9,446 nucleotides of DNA, from NCBI GenBank assembly GCA_946187475.1, contig CAMHRJ010000063.1, positions 1-9,446 of the forward strand, written 5' to 3'. Positions within the stretch are counted from its first letter, which is position 1. The number at the start of each line of letters is the position of its first letter. The notes below the pieces were generated by a model. It ran no database searches, was not told the origin of the DNA, and saw nothing but the letters and a program-made list of their open reading frames with translations. The translations under genes were made by a program, and so were the position numbers. This document shows, piece after piece, positions 1-6,536 of the stretch. The DNA is from an uncultured Clostridia bacterium. GTDB lineage: Bacteria; Bacillota; Clostridia; Oscillospirales; Oscillospiraceae.

Positions 1-51
1 CTCTCAGTCACGGCTATTGCCCGCCGTGCCAGCTCTCCCGGAGGGAGAGCC
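1..51 (-). repeat. Truncated two-hairpin intergenic repeat at window edge
   Basis: Read on the minus strand, this stretch has hairpin I (arms 43-50 and 32-39, 8 bp, GCTCTCCC/GGGAGAGC, 3-base loop), the linker TGGC, hairpin II (arms 23-27 and 10-14, ACGGC/GCCGT, longer loop) and then GACTGAGAG running off the window. The order hairpin I, TGGC, hairpin II, ACTGA-G matches the element at 4213-4260, although stem sequences differ, so both look like one repeat family with co-varying stems. The element probably continues beyond the left edge. The family is not named here; function is unknown. Confidence 0.6.
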
Positions 52-105
52 ATATCAGACTGGAAATTGTTTCATCTCTATGTTTAACCGACATTTACAG
101 ATTTA

Positions 106-132
106 AAATGCGGAGCCCAAGGCTCCGCATTT
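106..132 (-). terminator. Intrinsic terminator after the SpoIIE-type phosphatase gene
   Basis: A perfect 12-bp inverted repeat has arms 106-117 and 121-132 (AAATGCGGAGCC / GGCTCCGCATTT) around a 3-base loop. On the minus strand the stem ends in TTTT followed by AAAT, and it begins within two bases of the phosphatase stop codon at 134-136. It is therefore the likely end of the hydrogenase-phosphatase transcript. The U-tract is short, so termination may be incomplete; the symmetric A-rich side could allow weak function in the other direction. Confidence 0.8.
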
Positions 133-133
133 C

Positions 134-1315
134 TTAGCACTGGCTGATTTTCACGCGCTTGCCTGCGGCCCTCAGGGTGTCCTGAAGCTCCTGCATCAGG
201 CGGAGCTTGTTTTCAAAGCTGAATTCCGTGTCGTCCTGGGCGGAGTTGGCGGCGTTGCCGAAGAGCACGTTGATCTCCGTGGCCTCCTCCATCAGCAGGG
301 TGGCCAGCAGGGCGGCGCCGTCGGTGCGGCGCTCCAGCTCCAGGGTCAGGAGCGGGTCCGTCTGGTAGGCCTTCAGCAGCTCCGTCAGGGCGGCCAGGGT
401 CACGGCGCCCTCGGTGACCAGGTCCACGCCGCGGATCTCGCTGATGGGCGGCACGGGCTCGTCGCCGGAGCTGGGCATCACGTGGATGCGCTGGTTCAGG
501 AACTTGGCCACGGCCTTGGCGGTGCTGCCGCCGCAGACCACGTGCTTGCCCTCCTTGGCGAAGAACAGGCGCATGGTGCTCAGATCGTCGTCCTTGTTTT
601 CCGGCGGACCGATCATGATGTTCACCACGCTGCGCTCCCGCAGCCGCAGGATGGCGATGGTGGTGTCATCGTGGAGCTCACCCAAATCCAGAGCCTCCAC
701 AGTGGACAGCATCCGGGCCGCGATCCGCTGGGCCGGCAGGGCGGGGTCGCTGTTTCGGGCCAGGAAATCCTCGATGTCCGCCTGGGGCCAGCCCTCATAG
801 GTGGTGCTGCCGCGGCCGGCTTCGGCCACGCCGTCGGAGAACATGACCACCATGTCGCCGGGCTCGAAGGTGAGACGGCTCTCGTGGAGCTCCTTCTCCT
901 GGGCGAAGCGGACGGAATAGTTGTAGCGCTGGGCCACGCCGTTGTGGATGAAGATGGCGGGCGGGTTGTCGTACTGCACCAGCTCCACATGGCGTCCCCG
1001 GGCGGAGGCGATGGTGAAGGTGGCGTAGGCGATCTGCACGTCTTTGCGCAGAGGCAGGGTAGCCGCCACGGTGGAGACGCACTCCTCCAGCGGGATGTTG
1101 CCGGAGAGCATGGTCTGGAGCATGGTGCTGGTCAGGGTGGAGAGGATGTTGGCCTTCACGCCGGAGCCCATGCCGTCGGAGAGGATGATCCGCGCGCCGT
1201 CCTGGTTTCGCTCCCAGAGACACTGGTCGCCGCAGAGACTCTCGCCGTTTTTGTGGATGCTGACGACGCCCACGTCCCAGACCAGGTTCCGGTCAAGATG
1301 GGATGTCTTACGCAT
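134..1315 (-). CDS. SpoIIE-family PP2C-type serine/threonine phosphatase
   Basis: This 393-residue soluble protein has a SpoIIE/PP2C-type phosphatase domain at about residues 15-225. Metal-binding acidic motifs are visible: GDQ (D30), LSDGMGSG (D47-G48), MFSDGVAEA (D161) and HDDTTIAIL (D216-D217). Such enzymes are Mn/Mg-dependent and remove phosphate from serine or threonine, often on anti-sigma-factor antagonists. There is no membrane region as in true sporulation SpoIIE. The last ~160 residues have no domain I recognise. The ATG at 1313-1315 overlaps the stop of the hydrogenase-like gene by 8 bases and has GAGGAGG 6 bases upstream, so translation is probably coupled. A terminator follows directly. 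I infer that it is the signalling output of the upstream redox protein; its substrate is not visible in this window. Confidence 0.9.
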   Translation of the reverse strand: MRKTSHLDRNLVWDVGVVSIHKNGESLCGDQCLWERNQDGARIILSDGMGSGVKANILSTLTSTMLQTMLSGNIPLEECVSTVAATLPLRKDVQIAYATFTIASARGRHVELVQYDNPPAIFIHNGVAQRYNYSVRFAQEKELHESRLTFEPGDMVVMFSDGVAEAGRGSTTYEGWPQADIEDFLARNSDPALPAQRIAARMLSTVEALDLGELHDDTTIAILRLRERSVVNIMIGPPENKDDDLSTMRLFFAKEGKHVVCGGSTAKAVAKFLNQRIHVMPSSGDEPVPPISEIRGVDLVTEGAVTLAALTELLKAYQTDPLLTLELERRTDGAALLATLLMEEATEINVLFGNAANSAQDDTEFSFENKLRLMQELQDTLRAAGKRVKISQC

Positions 1316-3011
1316 CGTCGTCCTCCTCGCCTTCCTCGTCCAGCAGGATGGCCTGCTTCAGATCGTGGACGGCCACCTTGGTCTCGGCGGCAGTCTCGCC
1401 CAGAAGTCCGGCGATCTGGTGGACGATGCGCAGCTGGTTATCGATGATGACGTCGGCCAGCTCCGCCGCGTGGAGCTTGGTTTTCTGCACCTGCTCCCGG
1501 CGCTGGCGGGACTGGGTCACGTCGCGCATGATGCAGGTATAGACCGTGCGCTCCGGGTCGCAGATGAAGATGCGCTCCAGATACACGTTGTATTCCGCCA
1601 GATACACCCGGTCGGTGTACTGGGTGTCGTCCATGCCCATGAGCTTGACGAAGTCATATTCGTCCATGATGCGGCTGACGGGGTAGCCCACGATGTCCGC
1701 CGTATCCCGGATGCCGAAAATCCGGCAGGCGGCCTTGTTGATCTGGCGTACCTTGAGACTCTTGCCCACGGTGATGATGCCCTCGGGAGAGACGTTGATG
1801 ATCTTCTCGGAATAGGTCTCGGCCTTTTCCTTCATGTAGGGCATGCACATGCTGATCTCGGCCCGGCCGGCATAGACGGCTCTGGCCTTGTCCCGGCAGG
1901 TGCGGTAGCCGCAGAGACCACAGTCGATCTCGTCCTCTTTGTTGAACTTGCCCATTTTGCGCAGGATGCCGGTGATGGCGCTCTCGGGCGGCTCCTCGTC
2001 GGGGCGGATGTGGTGGTCTTCCATGGAGCGGTACATATCCACCTGCTCCTCCACGTCATAGTCGCCGCCGTTGTAGACGCTGACGCTCTCCACTCGGCGC
2101 CGGGATTCCAGAAGGTTGGCTTCCTTCTGGCTGAAGACCATGCCGCCGATGCAGTTGCCGTGGCAGGCGGACATCTCGATGAAGCAGCCCTTCAGACCGC
2201 CCTCGGCCACGCACTTGAGTACCTTGATGCAGTCCTCCAGACCGTCGATGGAGAGGTAGTCCACGCCCAGCAGATGGGCCATGCCTTCCTCGGTGCCGCC
2301 GGTGACCACATAGCCGTGGGAGACCTTGGGCTCGTCCTGAGGCACATCGGTCTGCAGGGGGACGTTCACTTCCTTGAGCCACTCCTCCAGCTCCGTGAAG
2401 GTGATGGCGTAGTCCGCGCCCACGCTCTCATAGCCCTTGGTCTCCTCCTTGCGGGCGATGCAGGGGCTGATGTAGACCACGGTGGCCCCGGGGCAGCGCT
2501 GGCGCAGCATCTGGGCGTGGGTCTGCATGGGCGAGAGCACCGGCGCCAGATAAGGCAGGGCCTCGGGGAAGTGCTTTTCGCAGTAGAGCACGATGGTGGG
2601 ACAGCCGGAGGTGATGACGGGCTTGCCGTCGGCCTGGTGGGCCAGGATCTCCAGCTGACGGGCCACCAGCTGCGCGCCCTCGGCAGTCTCATAAGCCTCG
2701 GCGAAGCCCAGTTCCACCAGGGCCTTGCGGACACCGGAGAAGCCCGGGGTGTCGAAGTAGGCCAGATAGGTGCTGTCCACGCTGGCGATGACCTGCTTGC
2801 CCTGGGCGATCAGGCGGCGGATGGTGCCCACATCGCTGTTGTCCTCCTTGGCGTGCTGGGGACAGACCGCCACGCAGTTGCCGCAGAGGATGCACTCGCT
2901 GTGGATGATCTGCGGCTGGCCCTTGAAGACGCGGATGGACTTGACCGGGCAGTAGCGGACGCATTTGTAGCAGTTTTTACATTCGTCCTCATGAAAGTGA
3001 AGAATGTCCAT
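1308..3011 (-). CDS. Putative sensory [FeFe]-hydrogenase-like protein with PAS domain (HydS/group C type)
   Basis: The 567-residue protein starts with two [4Fe-4S] ferredoxin motifs (C11, C14, C17, C21; C40, C43, C46, C50). An H-cluster domain follows (about 65-320) with the motifs TSGCP (C137), SPCIARK (C184) and EMSACHGNC (C283, C287), so all four cluster cysteines are kept. A further FeS motif C364-x2-C367-x4-C372-x16-C389 precedes a PAS domain (about 402-500), a helical segment and a very acidic tail (558-566). The proton-relay cysteine of catalytic enzymes is Gly136, and the methionines of the second and third motifs are Ser182 and Ser281. These changes and the PAS domain match sensory (group C) hydrogenases rather than metabolic ones. 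I infer H2 or redox sensing, relayed to the overlapping phosphatase gene. The start has AAAGGGG just upstream. Cytoplasmic; needs HydEFG-type maturation encoded elsewhere if it carries a full H-cluster. Confidence 0.88.
   Translation of the reverse strand: MDILHFHEDECKNCYKCVRYCPVKSIRVFKGQPQIIHSECILCGNCVAVCPQHAKEDNSDVGTIRRLIAQGKQVIASVDSTYLAYFDTPGFSGVRKALVELGFAEAYETAEGAQLVARQLEILAHQADGKPVITSGCPTIVLYCEKHFPEALPYLAPVLSPMQTHAQMLRQRCPGATVVYISPCIARKEETKGYESVGADYAITFTELEEWLKEVNVPLQTDVPQDEPKVSHGYVVTGGTEEGMAHLLGVDYLSIDGLEDCIKVLKCVAEGGLKGCFIEMSACHGNCIGGMVFSQKEANLLESRRRVESVSVYNGGDYDVEEQVDMYRSMEDHHIRPDEEPPESAITGILRKMGKFNKEDEIDCGLCGYRTCRDKARAVYAGRAEISMCMPYMKEKAETYSEKIINVSPEGIITVGKSLKVRQINKAACRIFGIRDTADIVGYPVSRIMDEYDFVKLMGMDDTQYTDRVYLAEYNVYLERIFICDPERTVYTCIMRDVTQSRQRREQVQKTKLHAAELADVIIDNQLRIVHQIAGLLGETAAETKVAVHDLKQAILLDEEGEEDDDA
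1316..1328 (-). promoter_or_regulatory. Shine-Dalgarno for phosphatase inside hydrogenase-like gene
   Basis: GAGGAGG at 1322-1328 (minus strand) lies 6 bases before the phosphatase ATG. The same bases encode part of the acidic tail (EEGEEDDDA) of the upstream protein. This fixes the phosphatase start and supports translational coupling. Confidence 0.8.
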
Positions 3012-3032
3012 TTGTTCCCCTTTCTTCTATGC

Positions 3033-3062
3033 CTCCGGCGGGCTCTCTCCTTCCCGCCGAAG
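3033..3062 (-). other. Leader hairpin before the hydrogenase-like gene
   Basis: Arms 3053-3062 and 3033-3042 pair over 10 bp with one G-U pair (minus strand CTTCGGCGGG / CCCGCCGGAG) around a 10-base purine-rich loop containing AAGGAG. The hairpin lies about 22 bases before the ATG, between the candidate promoter and the real Shine-Dalgarno. No U-tract follows, so it is not a normal terminator; it could stabilise the mRNA, modulate initiation or bind a protein. Confidence 0.6.
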
Positions 3063-3084
3063 CTCCCTATAATTCTTTTTCTCC

Positions 3085-3113
3085 AGTGTATCACAAAACA
3101 GCATCGATAGCAA
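3085..3113 (-). promoter_or_regulatory. Candidate sigma-A promoter for hydrogenase-phosphatase pair
   Basis: On the minus strand, TTGCTA (3108-3113) and TACACT (3085-3090) are separated by exactly 17 bases; both match the sigma-A consensus at 4 or more of 6 positions. The -35 box lies next to the mutY stop codon. The predicted transcript would start near 3078 and have a leader of about 67 bases with the hairpin at 3033-3062. Read-through from mutY remains possible. Confidence 0.5.
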
Positions 3114-3114
3114 T

Positions 3115-4146
3115 TTAATTTAGAAATTGACGAAAAGCCGTGGGCAGGGAATAGCGCGCTGCCAGTTCCTCCGGCCCAGCCCAGACCCAGCGGTCCGGCA
3201 TTTGGGTGCAGGTGAGCTCGTAGCAGCGCAGGACCCACTGGATGTGGGTGAAGATGTGGCCGCCGTCCCGGGCGCTGCGCAGCTGCAGTTCGCCCAGGCC
3301 CAGACCGGAGAGGTAAGCGCCCGCCTCCGCCTCCGAGAGCAGTCCCGGGGTGCTCGGCAGCTGCCAGAGTCCGGCCAGAAGTCCGATCCTGGGCCGCTGC
3401 TCCACGGCGATCTGGTCGCCGCAGCGCAGGAGAAACAGCGTGTGTTCCTCCTGCCGCCGGCCCCGCTTGGGGAGCTTTACCGGCAGCTTCAGCATGGTAT
3501 TCCGCGCCCGGGCGAGACAGACCTCCCCCAGCGGACATTCGCCGCATTTGGGCGCGCCGTTGGGCACGCAGACCGTGGCGCCCAGCTCCATGAGGGCCTG
3601 GGTGAAGTCCCCGCAATGGCCCTTGGGATAGATGGCCTCCAGGGCTTCGGAGAGCTCTTTTTTGAACTGGGGCGTGTCCACCGGGCGGTCGTCATCCAGC
3701 ACCCGGGCGCAGACCCGCAGCACATTCCCGTCCACGGCAGCGGCAGCCTCCTCAAAGCAGATACTGGCAATGGCACCGGCGGTATAATCGCCGATGCCCG
3801 GTAGTTTCAATAATTCGGTTTTCGTTCGGGGAAATGTCCCGCCCCGGTCAGCCAGCGCCTTGGCGCACCTGTGCAGGTTCCGGGCCCGGTTGTAGTAGCC
3901 CAGCCCCTCCCAGAGCTTCATGAGCTGCTCTTCCGGCAGCGCCGCCAGGGCGAACACGTCCGGGGCAGCCTTGAGAAACCGGGCGTAATAGCCCTTCACG
4001 GCCTCCACCCGGGTCTGCTGGAGCATGATCTCCGAGAGCCAGACGTGGTAGGGCTCCCGATCTGCCCGCCATGGCAGGTCCCGCTTGTGCTTCGGAAACC
4101 ACGCCAGCAGGGGAGAGACGATTTGGTTTAAGATATCTTGATTCAT
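3115..4146 (-). CDS. mutY: A/G-specific adenine glycosylase MutY
   Basis: The 343-residue protein removes adenine mispaired with 8-oxoguanine in base excision repair. Visible features are the LSEIMLQQT motif (catalytic Glu39), helix-hairpin-helix LPGIGDYTAGAI (115-126), VDGNV with the catalytic Asp139, and a [4Fe-4S] loop with C193, C201, C204 and C210. The first spacing is seven residues rather than the six of E. coli MutY. A C-terminal Nudix-like 8-oxoG recognition domain covers about 233-340 (GLLAGLWQLPS, HIFTHIQW), so the protein is full length. AGGA lies 5 bases before the ATG. It is 103 bases upstream of the hydrogenase-like gene on the same strand and may partly co-transcribe with it; a functional link is not shown. 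Confidence 0.95.
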   Translation of the reverse strand: MNQDILNQIVSPLLAWFPKHKRDLPWRADREPYHVWLSEIMLQQTRVEAVKGYYARFLKAAPDVFALAALPEEQLMKLWEGLGYYNRARNLHRCAKALADRGGTFPRTKTELLKLPGIGDYTAGAIASICFEEAAAAVDGNVLRVCARVLDDDRPVDTPQFKKELSEALEAIYPKGHCGDFTQALMELGATVCVPNGAPKCGECPLGEVCLARARNTMLKLPVKLPKRGRRQEEHTLFLLRCGDQIAVEQRPRIGLLAGLWQLPSTPGLLSEAEAGAYLSGLGLGELQLRSARDGGHIFTHIQWVLRCYELTCTQMPDRWVWAGPEELAARYSLPTAFRQFLN

Positions 4147-4156
4147 AGTGTTCCTG

Positions 4157-4180
4157 TATTTGAAAATAGGGATTCAAATA
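4157..4180. promoter_or_regulatory. Perfect 8-8-8 inverted repeat upstream of mutY
   Basis: TATTTGAA (4157-4164) and TTCAAATA (4173-4180) form a perfect inverted repeat with an 8-base spacer, 11 to 34 bases before the mutY ATG. The symmetry suits a dimeric repressor operator; it could also be a weak AT-rich hairpin in the leader. No convincing -35/-10 pair with 17-base spacing was found for mutY. Confidence 0.4.
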
Positions 4181-4210
4181 TGAATTTAGCGTGGAGATGA
4201 AGTCGAGCGA

Positions 4211-4404
4211 AAGGCTTCCCCTCCCAGGGGAAGCTGGCTCGCGCAGCGAGACTGATGAGGTGGTTCTATCGCCGCGTCAGCGGCATCTTTATGGATTGCC
4301 GGAATTTGTTCTTCCGGCATTTTCATATGGTTGCGGCTTGCGCCGCCATTGAACACCCCTCATCCACCGCAAGCGGTCCCCCTTCCCCCTGAGGGGGAAG
4401 GCAG
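4211..4404. repeat. Long imperfect palindromic element of nested hairpins
   Basis: Two arms of about 92 bases (4211-4304 and 4312-4404) are inverted copies of each other around the central stem TGCCGGAA/TTCCGGCA (4297-4304, 4312-4319). Each arm carries, from outside in: hairpin I (4214-4221 with 4227-4234; 4381-4389 with 4393-4401), hairpin II (4238-4242 with 4246-4250; 4366-4370 with 4373-4377), the shared GATGAGG, and hairpin III (4271-4275 with 4280-4284; 4333-4337 with 4342-4346). Stem sequences differ between arms but pairing is kept. There is no coding potential and no U-tract typical of a terminator. It fills the gap between the histidine kinase and mutY and looks like a non-autonomous, MITE-like or REP/BIME-like element. 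Confidence 0.7.
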
Positions 4405-4439
4405 CGCACAAACCAACAACTCTACAAACTCCCAATTTG

Positions 4440-5819
4440 TTACTTTCCCTCCGCGGGGAGGACCGCGGTGATTTTCAGACTCTTTTCGTCGGCGGTGGAT
4501 GCGGTGATCTTGCCCTTGTGGGCCTGCACCACCGCCCGGGCGATGCTCAGACCGATGCCGTGGCCGCCGGTGGCGGAGCTGCGGGAGGGGTCGGTGCGGT
4601 AAAACCGGTCGAAGAGCTTGTCCATGCTCTCCCGGGGCACCGGGGAGGCCGCGTCGTTGTAGACCGTGAGAAGGATGTTCCGGCCCTGCTGCTCCAGCTT
4701 CAGATCGATCTTCCCGCCCTCGGGGGTGTATTTCACGGCGTTGTCCAGCAGAATGGACGTGAGCTGGCGGATGGCCTTCTCGTCACCGTGGAGAGTCAGC
4801 ATGGGCTGGACGGACTGGGTGAAGACCTGCTCCTTCTGCAGCGCCCGGCTCTGGAAGCCCTGGGCGGTCTCGCTGACCACGTCGGACAGGGGGAAGTCCA
4901 CCATGGCGGCGGTGTCGTGCTGCTGTTCCTCCATGCGGGAGAGGTAGACCAGGTCGTTGGTCAGCTCCGTCAGCCGCTGGGTCTGGCGGCGGATGTCCTG
5001 GAGCCACTCGTTGTTCTCGTCCTCCAAATCCAGCTCCAGCACGTCGGCGTCGGCGTCGATGATGGCCAGGGGCGTTTTGATCTCGTGGCCCGCGTCGGTG
5101 ATGAAGCGCTTTTGCTTTTCATAGCTCTCGGCCACCGGGCGGACGATCCGGCCGGAGAAGAGCACCACCAGCAGCAGGACGCCCAGGCAGCCCACGGCCG
5201 CCATGGCCACGCTGGCCAGCAGGAAGCTATGGAAGGTATCCAGATTGCGTCCGCAGTCCAGGAAGATCACCAGCGTATCGCCGTCGGAGGCCTCCGTGAC
5301 CACGAAGCGGTAGTTGTCCACAAAGCCCCGGTCCCTGCCGGTCTCCATGGCCTGCTGGGCATAGGCCACGGCGCTGTCCATATCCACAGCGGCGATTCTG
5401 CCGGTGTCCACATAGGTGACGCTGCCGGCCTCGTCCAGACGGATGGAGAAATAGCGGGACTCGTAGGGCGCCTCCACGGAGAGCTTCGCCTCCTTGTGGT
5501 GCAGCGGCACATCGTCGTCATCCGCGTCGTACTCGTCGTCATCCGCGTCGTACTCGTCGTCATCCTCCAGGTCCAGGTCGTCCGGAGAGAGGTCATCCTC
5601 CTCCGGGAAGGGCATGGGCTGGCCCGGCTGCATGCCGGACATGGCCTGGTGCCCGGGGAAGGTGCCGTCGTTTTCTTCCAGCACGTCCAGCACCGCGTCC
5701 GCCTGCCGGAGCACGTTCCGGTAGTTCACCAGATTGATGCCGCCCAAAATCACCAGCAGCACTGCCAGCAGCGACACCATAGTCAGGGCGATGAACCGCC
5801 GGCGCAGACGCTTAAACAT
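4440..5819 (-). CDS. Membrane sensor histidine kinase with acidic extracytoplasmic region
   Basis: The 459-residue protein has a membrane helix at about 10-33, an extracytoplasmic region of about 160 residues and a second helix at about 197-221. A short linker leads to the dimerisation/phosphoacceptor motif FITDAGHEIKTPL (His245). ATP-binding motifs follow: the N box LLDNAVKYTPEGG (Asn360), the F box DRFYRTD, and the G2-like GGHGIGLSIARAVV. There is no room for a standard HAMP domain between helix 2 and the H box. Residues 73-104 are rich in Asp/Glu, with the seven-residue repeat EYDADDD, and resemble a cation- or cationic-peptide-binding surface; the true signal is unknown. The start ATG overlaps the response regulator stop by 8 bases, with GGAGG 9 bases upstream. 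It presumably phosphorylates Asp51 of that regulator. Confidence 0.93.
   Translation of the reverse strand: MFKRLRRRFIALTMVSLLAVLLVILGGINLVNYRNVLRQADAVLDVLEENDGTFPGHQAMSGMQPGQPMPFPEEDDLSPDDLDLEDDDEYDADDDEYDADDDDVPLHHKEAKLSVEAPYESRYFSIRLDEAGSVTYVDTGRIAAVDMDSAVAYAQQAMETGRDRGFVDNYRFVVTEASDGDTLVIFLDCGRNLDTFHSFLLASVAMAAVGCLGVLLLVVLFSGRIVRPVAESYEKQKRFITDAGHEIKTPLAIIDADADVLELDLEDENNEWLQDIRRQTQRLTELTNDLVYLSRMEEQQHDTAAMVDFPLSDVVSETAQGFQSRALQKEQVFTQSVQPMLTLHGDEKAIRQLTSILLDNAVKYTPEGGKIDLKLEQQGRNILLTVYNDAASPVPRESMDKLFDRFYRTDPSRSSATGGHGIGLSIARAVVQAHKGKITASTADEKSLKITAVLPAEGK
5513..5564. repeat. 21-bp in-frame tandem repeat in histidine kinase gene
   Basis: Units 5513-5533 and 5534-5554 are identical 21-mers, followed by 10 further bases of a third unit (5555-5564). 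On the coding strand each unit encodes seven residues of the EYDADDD type within the extracytoplasmic acidic stretch. Because the period is a multiple of three, copy-number changes would lengthen or shorten the stretch without frameshift. Confidence 0.9.
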
Positions 5820-6492
5820 CTTCCACGACCTCCAGCGAGTAGCCCGCGTTGCGGGTGGCCTTGATCTGTACGTTGGCGTTCAGGGCGGTCAGCTTCTTGC
5901 GCAGGTAGGAGATGTAGACCCAGACCACGTTGATCTCGGCCTCGCTGTCGTAGCCCCAGATCTTCTCCAGGAACCGTTCCGTGGAGATCAGGTTATGGGG
6001 GTTTGCCATCAGGGTCTCCAGCATCTGAAACTCTTTGTTGGCCAGACGGAAGCTGCCGCTGGGGGAGCTGAGCTCGAAGGTGGCCCGGTCCAGGGTGATG
6101 TTGCCGATCTTCAGCTCGGAACTGCCCTGGGCCGCCTGGGTGCGGGTCATGGCCCGGATGCGGGCCAGAAGCTCCTTGGAGTTGAAGGGCTTGGTGAGAT
6201 AGTCGTTGGCGCCGCTGTCCAGACCTTCCACCTTGTCGTCGATCTCGCTCTTGGCAGTCAGCAGCAGAACGGGCAGCATGCTGCCCTCGGCCCGGATGGT
6301 GCGCAGCACCTCAATGCCCGTCATCTTGGGCATCATGATGTCCAGCACCGCGCCGTCATAGTTCCCGGCCCGCAGATAGTCCAGGGCGTCCGCCCCATCG
6401 TAGACCACGTCCACCGAGAAATTGTTCTTTTCCAGAATCGCCCCAACCGCTTTCGCGAGGGAACGCTCGTCTTCCGCCAGCAGCAGCCGCAT
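5812..6492 (-). CDS. OmpR/PhoB-family response regulator
   Basis: The 226-residue protein has an N-terminal receiver domain (1-115) with acidic pocket E7-D8, phosphoacceptor Asp51 in VLDIMMPKMTG, Thr79 and Lys101 in LTKPF. A C-terminal winged-helix DNA-binding domain of OmpR type follows (about 127-222), including NKEFQMLETL, the recognition-helix segment INVVWVYISYLRKKL and the closing NAGYSLE wing. It is the DNA-binding partner of the overlapping histidine kinase. AAGGAG lies 9 bases before the ATG. A strong promoter and a tandem direct repeat lie upstream and suggest autoregulation. The exact subfamily and regulon cannot be read from sequence alone. Confidence 0.96.
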   Translation of the reverse strand: MRLLLAEDERSLAKAVGAILEKNNFSVDVVYDGADALDYLRAGNYDGAVLDIMMPKMTGIEVLRTIRAEGSMLPVLLLTAKSEIDDKVEGLDSGANDYLTKPFNSKELLARIRAMTRTQAAQGSSELKIGNITLDRATFELSSPSGSFRLANKEFQMLETLMANPHNLISTERFLEKIWGYDSEAEINVVWVYISYLRKKLTALNANVQIKATRNAGYSLEVVEDV

Positions 6493-6536
6493 GATGATCC
6501 GCTCCTTTTGTGTTTGATGCGTTTATGCTATCACCG

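Noticed and set aside
1044..3110. Long plus-strand open frame of 688 codons opposite the hydrogenase-like gene
   Set aside because: It is antisense to two genes with clear motifs, is low-complexity in composition (rich in Ala, Val, His, Asp, Leu) and has no recognisable domain; GC-rich third positions produce such frames.
3546..3570. MutY FeS loop with seven instead of six residues in the first spacing
   Set aside because: All four cysteines and the catalytic Glu and Asp are present; I regard this as ordinary lineage variation rather than a defect.
4211..4404. CRISPR array or classical terminator at the hairpin cluster
   Set aside because: There are no regularly spaced direct repeats with unique spacers; the units are inverted and structured. 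No U-tract follows the outer hairpins on either strand.
4437..5864. Plus-strand open frame of 475 codons opposite the histidine kinase
   Set aside because: Antisense to a kinase with complete motifs; the repetitive Val/His/Gly/Gln composition is typical of a shadow frame.
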